Source: Lingula anatina
Taxonomy: Eukaryota > Brachiopoda > Lingulata > Lingulida > Lingulidae
Direction of reading: 5' to 3'
DNA: 61,416 bases
NCBI RefSeq assembly: GCF_001039355.2
Contig: NW_019775507.1
Span: 282,418-343,833 of the forward strand
Positions 52,738 through 61,416 of this stretch are shown in pieces. Within the stretch, counting starts at the first letter, position 1; the number at the start of each line of letters is the position of its first letter. The notes under the pieces are model-generated. The model was not told the origin of the DNA and made no database searches. It worked only from the letters and a program-made list of their open reading frames with translations. Made by a program: the position numbers and the translations under genes.

Positions 52738-52970
52738 AATAGAATGGACTTGCCCCACCTGACACCCCCAGATGAAATGGACTCGCCCCACCTGATACCC
52801 CTCCAATGAAATGGACTCGCCCCACCTGACATCCCCTCCAATGGAATGGACTCTCCCCACCTGACACCCCTCCAATGAAATGGACTCGCCCCACCTGACA
52901 CCCCTCCAATTGAATGGACCCGCCCCACCTGAAACCCCCAAATAAAATGGACTCACCCCACCTGACAAAC
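52738..52970. repeat. 34-bp minisatellite, about seven units
   Basis: Unit about aatggactcgccccacctgac plus accccctcca-like spacer. The atggact core starts at 52744, 52777, 52811, 52846, 52880, 52914 and 52947 (periods 33-35). It lies about 250 bases upstream of the CARNMT1 start codon. Because the period is not a multiple of three, the minus strand stays open in all three frames, producing artefactual Gly/Trp/Arg repeat peptides. Confidence 0.93.
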
Positions 52971-53216
52971 TATTAAGATTTCCATCACATGCCGGCCTCC
53001 ATGCTACATATATACATGTAGTTTATAAAACTACACAGCAGAGCGATTCATTTTAATATTTAGACAAAATATGATTGCATTTATAATATACTGTTGCTCA
53101 TCATCTGTGGTTAATCTTTTACTGTGAAACCATTTAATATTAACCAGGATACAACTCTGCTTTGGTGTGTCTTGGCGATTACCCCGTAGTGACATCTGCA
53201 GGGAAATTGGATCAGC

Positions 53217-56200
53217 ATGGCGCTGCCGGTGCGGAAGCAGATAAGCGAAGAAGATACTGAGAAAGAGAGAGAGCACTTCAGAAGAATTATATGTGCATTT
53301 AGACACTATAAGTAAGTACTCCCCTAGAAAAGCTACATAGGTGTGCAGTGCAAATACGCATTTCTTCTACATAGAGACAATGCATGGCATGAGCTCTAAT
53401 GAGATAATGAAAGTTCCATGTCGATTGCATGTTATAAATATCGGGTGTCCCCATGATTTGTCTGGTTATTGAATCCAAAAATCTCTGAAAACGACTTAGA
53501 AATACCATTCTAATCTACCATTACTGAAAACAACAAGAATAATCGAACTCGGTAAAGTGTCTTAAGATAATTTAATAAAATTGCTATACTGTATGTGTAC
53601 TCCCGTATGATATATATGTACCGTAAAACAAAGACCATAACATAAAGTACAATTATACTATTTAAAGACGTGGTTCGAACTATGTGGTGTTGCATTTGCC
53701 CATTTGTAGTAGAACTTAATATTTCTGCTTCCTGAGCATGAACTCAAACTGTTTATTGATGGGATATTACGAGTATATTTTTAGTACTAAAACTACAAAT
53801 GTACATGACAAAATGAATAAATTGGCATATATCATTATGCTTTTCAGGGACCATTCTTTACAGAGAGTATTTACAGAACAAATTGCCTACCAGAAGATTC
53901 CTGACCACCATAAAGCCCTGATTCCAGACTTCCCCAAACACATGGATGAAGTGAGGCACTGTATTGCCCAGAATTATGAATTGATAAAAAATATCATCAA
54001 GAACACAAACCACATGTTTGAAAATGAAGAATTTCCTGCTGAGGTATGGGTGAGTTTAGTTAGTTTAGTTTAGTTTAATCAGGCCTTTAGCCAACAACTA
54101 AAAAAGGACTGGGTAGGGGCCAGTCTTTTTCTGAAAATGGGGTATATATACATGTACTCCTTAACTCCCTTATAGTTGACCCCGCTGGAGACTCAGTGTG
54201 GAAATTTTTCAATGGAAAGGGCAATCCATTTTAGTAAGATCACTTAAAGGGATAATAACTCTTCGTATGAGATCTATATTTCACAATAAAAACATTGTGA
54301 ACAACTCATAGAAATATAATATATTCTGTGTTATAACAAAAACGGCAGTTATAGCTATTATTCTGATATCTGAGCTTGTCTTCAGACCATTACAATCTCT
54401 TAAGAGATTTTAACAAAAAACCAAACTTTTTAGAAAAAAACAGGGACTAACTTTCAATGTAAAAATGGATTCATTAACCATTGGTAAGTATGGGAAAATT
54501 GTTGTTTACTCCAGGAAATTTAATTTTTTGGCCAAAACGAAGAGTTATTATCCCTTTAACCCCCTTTCACTACAATTATAATAACAGGATAGTGAATAAT
54601 ATCTAAACACCATTCCATTTCAGAGTGACATACTGCAGAATACTCAGAGTAATGGAGAGGAGACGCCTACAAAAAGGGCCCCCAGCCTTCCAATTCCTGC
54701 AACTTTTGATATGGACAAAGTTAAAACCACTTTGAAACAGTTTGTCAGAGACTGGAGCACAGATGGAAAGGCTGAGAGAGACGCCTGCTATAAACCAGTA
54801 CTGGAAGAGATACAGCGGAGGTTTCCACGAAATAAATGGTGAGGTACTGATGCACAGAGGGCGCCTCAGGTTGTTTCTGGTTACATTTGCTGATAGAATG
54901 TTTTTTTATGTCTTTCATTGACATGTAATGTGCAGTCAGAGACATAAATAATACACCTCTTGCAAATGATCATGTATAAATTACAATTGTTAATCCTGAA
55001 ACCAAAATTACAAGCCTGTTTCTCCATATATAGATATCTTCAAAAATGTGTTACCATTCTTGATATCTTGACATTTTGGTTCTGCAGTGGTTATCAGCAA
55101 AATTATTCCAGTAAAAATGTGCACATTTTATGAAAAGAGAAGCAGTATAGTTCCATGTGCAGACATCATTTTTCAAGCTACTTTTGAATTGATATATACT
55201 AGTAGGTATATAATACCTTGGTAAAACTGTTTTTATTGCAGTAATCCCTCCTCAGTATATGTGCTGGTCCCAGGGGCAGGTTTGGGAAGATTGGCCCATG
55301 ATATAGCAAGACTAGGCTACAACTGCCAGGGCAATGAATGGAGTCTTTTTATGCTTTTTGCTTCACATTTTGTCCTGAACAGGTAAAGGAAACTCCCTAA
55401 GATGGATTGACAGATGCATGTCAAGTTTTACATATTGGAAGGCCACCCTTGCTCAGTATTACATTTTTGCTCAGTAAACATTGCTGTTAATTATGATTCA
55501 CATAATGTGAAGTTTAAAGTTAAATTATGAAATTATTTTTATGATATTTTTTACATGAAAAACACTTGCTCAGGAAGTCTAAAAAAAAGTAATGTCAGTC
55601 AATGGTATTCACATGAAAACCAAATAAGTGAATGATTGATATTTGCTGTAGATTGAGGAGATGAATTCTGAAGATAAAAAAAAAGAGAGAAAGGCTGTTC
55701 ATATTGGTCTCAATCACATTTATATTTTTTACTCTCATTATCTTCATAACAGTTTATTTTTTTGGCATAATTTTGCACACAATTCAACTGTCACATTTCA
55801 AATCAATGCATGCTACAGACATCATATGATAACACTTTTTCTCACGTAATTGTTTAGATGCCACAGTATTGAGATCTACACTATCCATCCCTGGGTTCAT
55901 CAGTGGTGTAACAACATGTCAAATGCGGATCAACTGAAAGCTGTGAAATTTCCAGACATCAACCCGTCAGAGATGCCGTCAAAGTCCGAGTTCTCCATGG
56001 CCGCTGGAGATTTCCTAGAAGTTTATACAGAAGCAGGTAAAATTTTTATTTATTTTTATAAGAAGTGGGTAAAAGTTCAGCTTTTCTATCAAAATAAAAG
56101 AATTCGGCACATTTTACCTTTAATAGAAAATGATTTCATCAGCTGTGTTTATCACTTAACTTTAATGATATTTTCTGTAATCAGCATCTGTGGCCTCATT

Positions 56201-58256
56201 CCACGCTCGGCTGTCACCTTGATTGGATAGTAAATGATTGTCGTAAAATCGCAATATGACTTTAAACCGAGTTGCCTAAAATAAAAACCACCTAGAACAA
56301 CCTTAGACTGCCACATTAATCTAATACAATGCAAAAAAGCCCTATCAAACCGAATGTCGTAAAGTTCCCATGTGCCCCCATAGAAACAATAAAATAGAGT
56401 AAGCTTGTGAAACAAGATTCCAGAAATTTTAAGATAGTAATCAAAATAAAATACTGCCAGGCATCCAAGCGGCCTAAAACTTGTCACACTTACCACAAAT
56501 ACTGCAGGCTACATCATCCCATCGCTCGTTTGTAAATCCTGTGCATGGCATACACACAATCAAACCGTAAACCAAAATTCCCACCTTGACGTTTAAGTCG
56601 GTCCTCTCTACCTTCCAGTTCAGGAAGTGACGTAACCGCAGAGGTCGCATTACAAATACCTGTCCAATGGCATGGCTTCTTCTTCGTAAGCCCCATGTAA
56701 AATCATATAGCGATTTTACAACAATCGTTTAGTATCCAATCAAGGTGACATCCAAGCGTGCCTCATTCCTTAAAGAAGCTGCTGCAAGAGACATAAAATT
56801 GAGGAACAAAAGCTCCAATTATGTCCGTTGATTAAAGAAACTGTCATAGTTTTGAGTGTTTTCTTTTGGTGTAAATGTATGTAAGTAGAGGTAAAAGTTA
56901 AAGAGGCACGTAGTTGCGTATAGAGGAGCAGATTCACTTTACCCAAAATCTTGCCATCTAGGAACAAATATAAGACTGAATGTGTATGTTCTCTACTGCA
57001 GAAGACAGCAACTGTGGTTACATGACAGTGTCTTTTTTTTTTTTTTTCAGATACGTGGGACTGTATAGCAACAGTGTTTTTTATAGACACAGCTCACAAT
57101 GTGATTGCCTATCTGGAGACAATATGGAAAATACTGAAACCAGGGGGTTACTGGATAAATATGGGTTAGTAACACACTATGGTCCATTTGACAAAAAACA
57201 ACTAAAGACTAAAACCAGTCTTAGCAAAAACTGCTTAGAATTTTAGCCTATTAAGGTGCATTTTAATAAAGATTTATATGCTTGGTAACCTCTTCTTTTT
57301 ATTTCTCTTTAAACCAAACCCTTAGAGCAAATTGTGATTAACTTGTAAATGATTGTCATAGGTGATAATAGCACCTTTAAGTATGTCAGGTACATTTATT
57401 GTGTACTATCATGAAACACTGTTTATGGTTTATTTTGGAAAGCTAGTTACCTTTGAAGACATATTCAAGAAAATTCCCAAGTTTGAGTTGACATGGTTTT
57501 GCACAAAGCATAGGGACCATTCTCAGACACTATATTACTAACTGTTGTAAATTGCTATCAACTTCAGCAGATTGAATGTCTGTCAGGCCTACTGAAGCCG
57601 CTAGCGGGTAATTAACGATCGTTTAGCAGCTTCAGTAGGCGTACAAGACACCCAAGTCTAAGTTATAAATAACTGACCAAAAAAATTAATTATATACTCT
57701 TTTTAACAGTTTTTAAGGTTTTAATTCTTAAAATCAAGCAGAGATTTTTTCATCTATTTATAGGTCCTTTGCTGTATCACTTTGCCGACATGCCAAATGA
57801 ACTGTCAATAGAGCTCAGCTATGAAGATGTCAAAAAGGTTATACTGCAGTTGGGCTTCCTTATCCTGGTAAGATTGAATATTATACACTATAAGGTTTTA
57901 AGGACACAGAAACATGGAAAGGTAACAGTTATATCTGTTAAAAAGAACATACCAAGAAATTCTTTTTATTTTTTATTATCCAACTTTCATACAAGGTGAA
58001 ACTTGTCTTCTGTGATAAACACTACCCCAAGTGCTTGTTCAGTGCTGCCACTGCCAGGACATTTGTGTCAGTAAAATATAATACAACAGCGCCCATGTAA
58101 TTAGAACACCTTGAGAGTCAGAACCTTAATTTTTCTTTGTTTCAGGAGGAGAAGACGAATATCAAGTCTGGGTATACAGAGAACCCCAAGTCTATGTTAA
58201 AGTATGTCTACGACTGTGTGTATTTTGTGGCACAGAAACCATTAACTGGTAGCTGA
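53217..58256 (+). CDS. CARNMT1: Carnosine N-methyltransferase 1, complete, eight exons
   Basis: Moves a methyl group from S-adenosylmethionine to carnosine, making anserine; it is also reported to methylate histidines in C3H zinc-finger proteins. Exons: 53217-53311, 53848-54043, 54624-54838, 55242-55382, 55858-56036, 57051-57164, 57764-57867, 58146-58256; 1155 nt, 384 residues, every junction in frame. Residues 1-95 are a helical N-terminus ([15 protein letters not shown]). A linker, then [18 protein letters not shown]. About residue 175-185 is the SAM-binding loop [12 protein letters not shown], followed by [15 protein letters not shown]. Next come [18 protein letters not shown], the DTAHN acceptor-site segment, LKPGGYWIN and GPLLYHF, and the Tyr-rich end [14 protein letters not shown]. 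All are close to the human protein as I know it (409 residues); the shorter length is at the N-terminus. Intron 2 carries a TTAA miniature element, intron 5 a hAT-like element. Confidence 0.96.
54244..54559. mobile_element. TTAA-flanked miniature inverted-repeat element, copy 3 (CARNMT1 intron 2)
   Basis: TTAA at 54244-54247 and 54556-54559; ends agggataataact and agttattatccct; central aatctcttaagagatt. About 308 bp between the TTAA sites. Clearly homologous over its length to copies at 14235 (inverted relative to this) and 22245 (same orientation). Confidence 0.88.
56194..56768. mobile_element. hAT-like nonautonomous transposon (CARNMT1 intron 5)
   Basis: An exact 8-bp target duplication CCTCATTC flanks it (56194-56201 and 56761-56768). 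Terminal inverted repeats of about 59 bp, 56202-56260 and 56702-56760, share tgtcaccttgattggata. The 8-bp duplication points to the hAT superfamily. The 441-base interior has no transposase; the open frames inside are not recognisable. Confidence 0.85.
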
Positions 58257-58441
58257 CAAAACTGAGTTATAGAATATCTTACAGTTCTCTGACAATTCCT
58301 CGTAGACTACCCAGAAGACAACTTTGATCAGTAACCCTGCTGAAAGGTCCTTTGACTTCTTAGCATTTTTGTGACAGTGGATGTCTTTTTTAATCTTTGG
58401 TGTAATATGTCAGCTGAAGAACTTGCATTTTATAAAAAGCC

Positions 58442-58447
58442 AATAAA
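58442..58447 (+). promoter_or_regulatory. Candidate CARNMT1 poly(A) signal
   Basis: AATAAA 186 bases after the CARNMT1 stop codon, in a T/A-rich context; the first such hexamer after the stop that I noticed. Confidence 0.6.
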
Positions 58448-58811
58448 AGATATCTAACAAGAAGTGATTTATTCCTTTGCCTTATTGTTCAAAATAATGT
58501 TCACTTTTTTTTGAGTATAATAAACACTAACAACATTTTAACTTTTTACAACACCACCAGTTAAGCAAGTTCAGTTGTCATACATGTTTTTAAAAATCAT
58601 GAGACTATTTAAAATACAAGATAAGATCATATCTGAGATGATAAAAATCCATACTAGCCATAAAACACTTCCATATTTTAACATATATATTGATAGAATG
58701 AACTTACATCCAATGAGGTTAAAAATGTTATTCCTAAAATATCACCATTTCATTCCAATTATGAAATACATTAATTTGTGAAATAAAATCAACATTTCAA
58801 AAGAGCACCAA

Positions 58812-60617
58812 TCACTCCACCACTTTGACTGTGTGTACATTGGGAGACCCTAAGTGTACTGGGCCTGTCTGTCCAGCTATCTTCCTCTGAACTATCCTGG
58901 GCTGTGTGGGACCAGGTCTCTGTAATGGCTGACCTGATCTTGGGTACTGCATGGCGGTGGCATGGCCAATTGTTTGCTGCAATTGGAAATAATTATATCA
59001 ATGGTCTAATAAATAAATAAGCATTAAGCCGTGCATTTACTCATATCTTGAGTACTGCAAGGCAGTAGCATGTCCAAGTCTTGGCTGGAATGGAAATAGG
59101 TAAATCATACAAATCATATAAATTTCTAAAAGTATGTTGTTGAAAACCACTTTCCTGGTGAAAATAAAAGAACATATCTATTATTGAAGATTGTAAATAA
59201 ATTATGTTAAAAATAAATTTGCTTACTGTGTAATAGATGTTATGCACCCAGACGTTGCAATTTTTTTTGCAGAAAAAGAAGGTCATTACAACCCCAAAAC
59301 TATTAAAATTCACTTACTTTCACTACAGGTTGATGTCTTTCTACTAAAACTGAACTCATAGGTGGCGCTAACCCCATAGTGGGTATTTCACCACCTATGC
59401 GGTCACCTCTCCTTAACACGTCCGGCCTTGCTGAGACTGTTGCAGTCACTGTTTTACCCTTTAGACTGGACGTAGGTCTGACCTGCTTGGACATCTGAAA
59501 GTACAAGACAGATATGGTTCCATTAGTGGACTAATATCTTCAAATATAACTGAGGTACTAATGCCTATCATTAGGCAGTATCAAGTGTGCATATAAAGTA
59601 AGGGGTTGCAAAAATAAACACTTGCAGAACTTCAATCTTTCATTTCTCAAAATTGATGCTATTATTCTACACAGTATCATTTGATAAATATTATAAGGAA
59701 GACGAAAAAGGTTTTAGTTCACTAGCTTTGTTGATAACCTTTGTTAGAAAAATAGAATGAGTACTCAATATTTACTAAAATGTTTTTTTGACACAAAAGC
59801 AGCAATACCTGTGGTCTTGCTGTCTGCGCAACATAAGAGTGTGAGATTGCAGCCTGACTTGTGACCACTCTAGGCTGGGCTGGTGCTGACGTAGATGTGA
59901 GATGGGAGGGCAACCTCTGCTGGCTCTCAGTGCTGTATACAGGTTCCTGGGGTATGACCAAACCACCACCACCACTGCCCCCATCCCCTGGGGATCCACC
60001 ATCACTCTGACCATCACCTGAATATATGTGATAGAAGCATCCAGTGTAGAATTTTATCGGCCAAGTTAAAGCCTCATTAACTTTAATAGCTGTTCAATTA
60101 CCATTTTGAGCTATTTATGTGTATTGAAAACACTAATTTAAGCTGATTGAGGAAACTACAACAATGACTAGATATATCCATTGATTGTTACAGTAAATGA
60201 AATTACTTGTGTCGAGACTAAGGACATTTATTGGAGTTGTAAGAAAACTGTAACTGATTCTCTTAGATAACCTAAAGCTTTGACCCATAAAAGAAGAATA
60301 ATTTTATTGACTGGTTACTACTTCACCTTGGCAATATCAGTATTTCACCAGTCCAAGAACCAACCCCCTACCCCAAAGCTTTTATGCAGACTATACATGA
60401 AATGATTGGAATTCATGACCAATAAGATGACAAATCTTAATCCATTTCAATTACCCTGGCCATTTCCATCTTCTCCTTCATGGAACATTGACATGGCTTC
60501 CAAATTCAAGGCGCACACTCCCCTCATGAAGGCCTTCTTCATTGTCTCCTCGTACTTTTCCCTCTCAGCATGCAGCTGGCCGACTTCTGTTCTGGCTGCA
60601 TCCAGTGCTTCATTCAG
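58812..60617 (-). CDS. POC5: Centriolar protein POC5, C-terminal exons (5' part off the right edge)
   Basis: Centrin-binding protein of the inner centriole scaffold, needed for centriole elongation. Exons (minus) seen: 60617-60455, 60017-59809, 59494-59318, 58976-58812, all in frame. They encode: a coiled-coil end, LNEALDAARTEVGQLHAERE, then the signature FMRGVCALNLEAMSMF; a Gly-rich then Ser/Pro/Gln-rich linker; MSKQVRPTSSLKGKTVTATV and the conserved PPMSSVLVERHQPVVK; and QTIGHATAMQYPR to the terminal VHTVKVVE and stop. These agree with vertebrate POC5, whose end I recall as SIKVVD. The centrin-binding repeats would be further 5', outside the window. It converges with CARNMT1, 555 bases between stops. 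Confidence 0.93.
59037..59084 (-). pseudogene. Duplicate of the POC5 last-exon start: alternative terminal exon or dead exon
   Basis: After a ccattccag acceptor, phase 0 with the upstream exon, the sequence reads PRLGHATALQYSRYE then TAA. It resembles QTIGHATAMQYPRSG at the start of the real last exon 61 bases further on. Used as a terminal exon it would give a POC5 lacking the last ~40 residues. No donor in the right phase lets it splice on to 58976, so it is either alternative or dead. Confidence 0.6.
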
Positions 60618-61416
60618 CTATGGTATACAAACACAATGACATAATCTCCAGGATGTTTAGTTGATGCTTATTTATTGTTATAACATTCTAATTGCTTGGA
60701 ACCTATATATCTACTGACCATAAACTGACAAAAATCACACAAAAAAACAAACAAACAAATGGATGAATTTCCTACAAAACCTGAAACAAGGCCTCAAAGT
60801 TAATGACCTTGTACCAGACAGTCCTAAAATGCACTTCACTTGTTTGGCACTTTGGTTTAACTAACAAATTCTCTGACTTAAAGAGCAATCTCGGGAAAGA
60901 GCACTTTAGATAATTTATCAGGAACTTAGATGCTGTACTGCAAAGAAAGTATAAGCTTGAATTACTCAGTAAAAGGTGCTTCAATACACAAACAAGGCAG
61001 CAAAGCTGTCAAATGTACAGACAAAAAGCAGGAAATAACAAAAAAGGCTACTGTCAATTCTGATGCAAAAGTACATTTTGTTAAACTGCAAATTCAACAT
61101 CAAATTTTAATTATGCTCAACAGGTAAAATACATCTGTGTCTGTACATAAAAACGGCATTTCTTTAAAATAATGGCCCGATTATGCTGATTTTTGAACTC
61201 AACCTGCGATTTAGCAGGAATGACCACTCCTGTGAGTTTAATGACAATTGGCCTATATGTTTTTCTTATATTGTGTTTACAGTGTTGCATATATGCTGAA
61301 AAGTGAAAAAAAAAGCATAACTACTAAAATAGTGGCCCGATCATGCCGATTTTTGAACTTGACCTGCGTTTTAGTAAGATCAATTACTCTGCATTTTAGT
61401 CCTGTATTTCTTTTTG
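60618..61416 (-). other. POC5 intron to the window edge
   Basis: No exon recognised. Two diverged direct repeats with the core gtggcccgatcatgccgatttt-like sequence start near 61170 and 61330, about 160 bases apart, so a tandem array may continue beyond the edge. Confidence 0.6.

Larger units (their letters stand above)
49314..53216. other. Intergenic region between the divergent SPRY and CARNMT1 genes
   Basis: About 3.9 kb upstream of both genes. It holds an (ATT)n tract (49562-49630), a 47-base A-run (50097-50143), two diverged copies of a dispersed repeat (about 49945-50075 and 52585-52690) and a 34-bp minisatellite (52738-52970). Short open frames at 51260-51663 and elsewhere show no family resemblance. 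No gene called. Confidence 0.6.

Noticed and set aside
52645-52968. Gly/Trp-rich repeat peptide frames on the minus strand
   Set aside because: They are readings of a 34-bp minisatellite, open in all three frames, so the openness follows from the repeat and not from selection on a protein.
57575-57645. Short inverted pair gcctactgaagc / gcttcagtaggc as a miniature transposon
   Set aside because: Arms are only about 12 bases and no target duplication is visible. Could be a chance or degraded element.

Overview
This is a gene-rich, AT-rich window of an animal nuclear genome, probably from a marine invertebrate; a deuterostome such as an echinoderm, hemichordate or cephalochordate is my best guess. 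It has GT-AG introns of hundreds to thousands of bases, animal-specific families (Rab26/37, CARNMT1, POC5, a cytosolic sulfotransferase), frequent short palindromes of the tacatgta type and several miniature transposons. There are no operons, CRISPR arrays or rRNA/tRNA genes that I can see. The species call is inference only.

Layout, left to right. (1) 58-2832, minus: 5' four coding exons of a cytosolic sulfotransferase whose last exon lies off the left edge. (2) 2833-7840: intergenic, holding a 1.74 kb near-identical tandem duplication joined at an N. (3) about 7841-34693, plus: a ~27 kb Rab26/Rab37-type small GTPase gene. It has two alternative P-loop/switch I exons, each with its own upstream start exon, and two tandem switch II exons of identical length and phase. 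(4) 34694-40201: Rab 3' region and intergenic sequence. (5) 40202-44526, minus: an eight-exon gene for an unrecognised 857-residue single-pass membrane protein with internal exon duplication and a long acidic tail. (6) 45306-49313, minus: a seven-exon gene for a 399-residue protein with a signal peptide, a tiny ectodomain, one membrane span, an SPSB-like SPRY domain and a Pro/Gly tail with PPxY- and LPxY-type motifs. I know of no described family with this layout. (7) 49314-53216: repeat-rich intergenic sequence. (8) 53217-58256, plus: complete eight-exon carnosine N-methyltransferase (CARNMT1). (9) 58812-60617, minus: 3' exons of the centriolar protein POC5, convergent with CARNMT1; its 5' part lies off the right edge.

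For the complete genes I joined exons by hand using splice phase. Gene 5 sums to 2574 nt, gene 6 to 1200 nt and CARNMT1 to 1155 nt, all multiples of three without internal stops. The Rab joins are also phase-consistent for every exon choice.

Mobile elements sit mostly in introns: a TTAA-flanked miniature family with three copies (two in Rab introns, one in CARNMT1), a Harbinger-like foldback with TAA target duplications, a hAT-like element with an 8-bp target duplication, and other inverted-repeat elements. The genes are unrelated neighbours rather than a pathway. The most interesting items are the doubly alternative Rab gene and the transmembrane SPRY protein.
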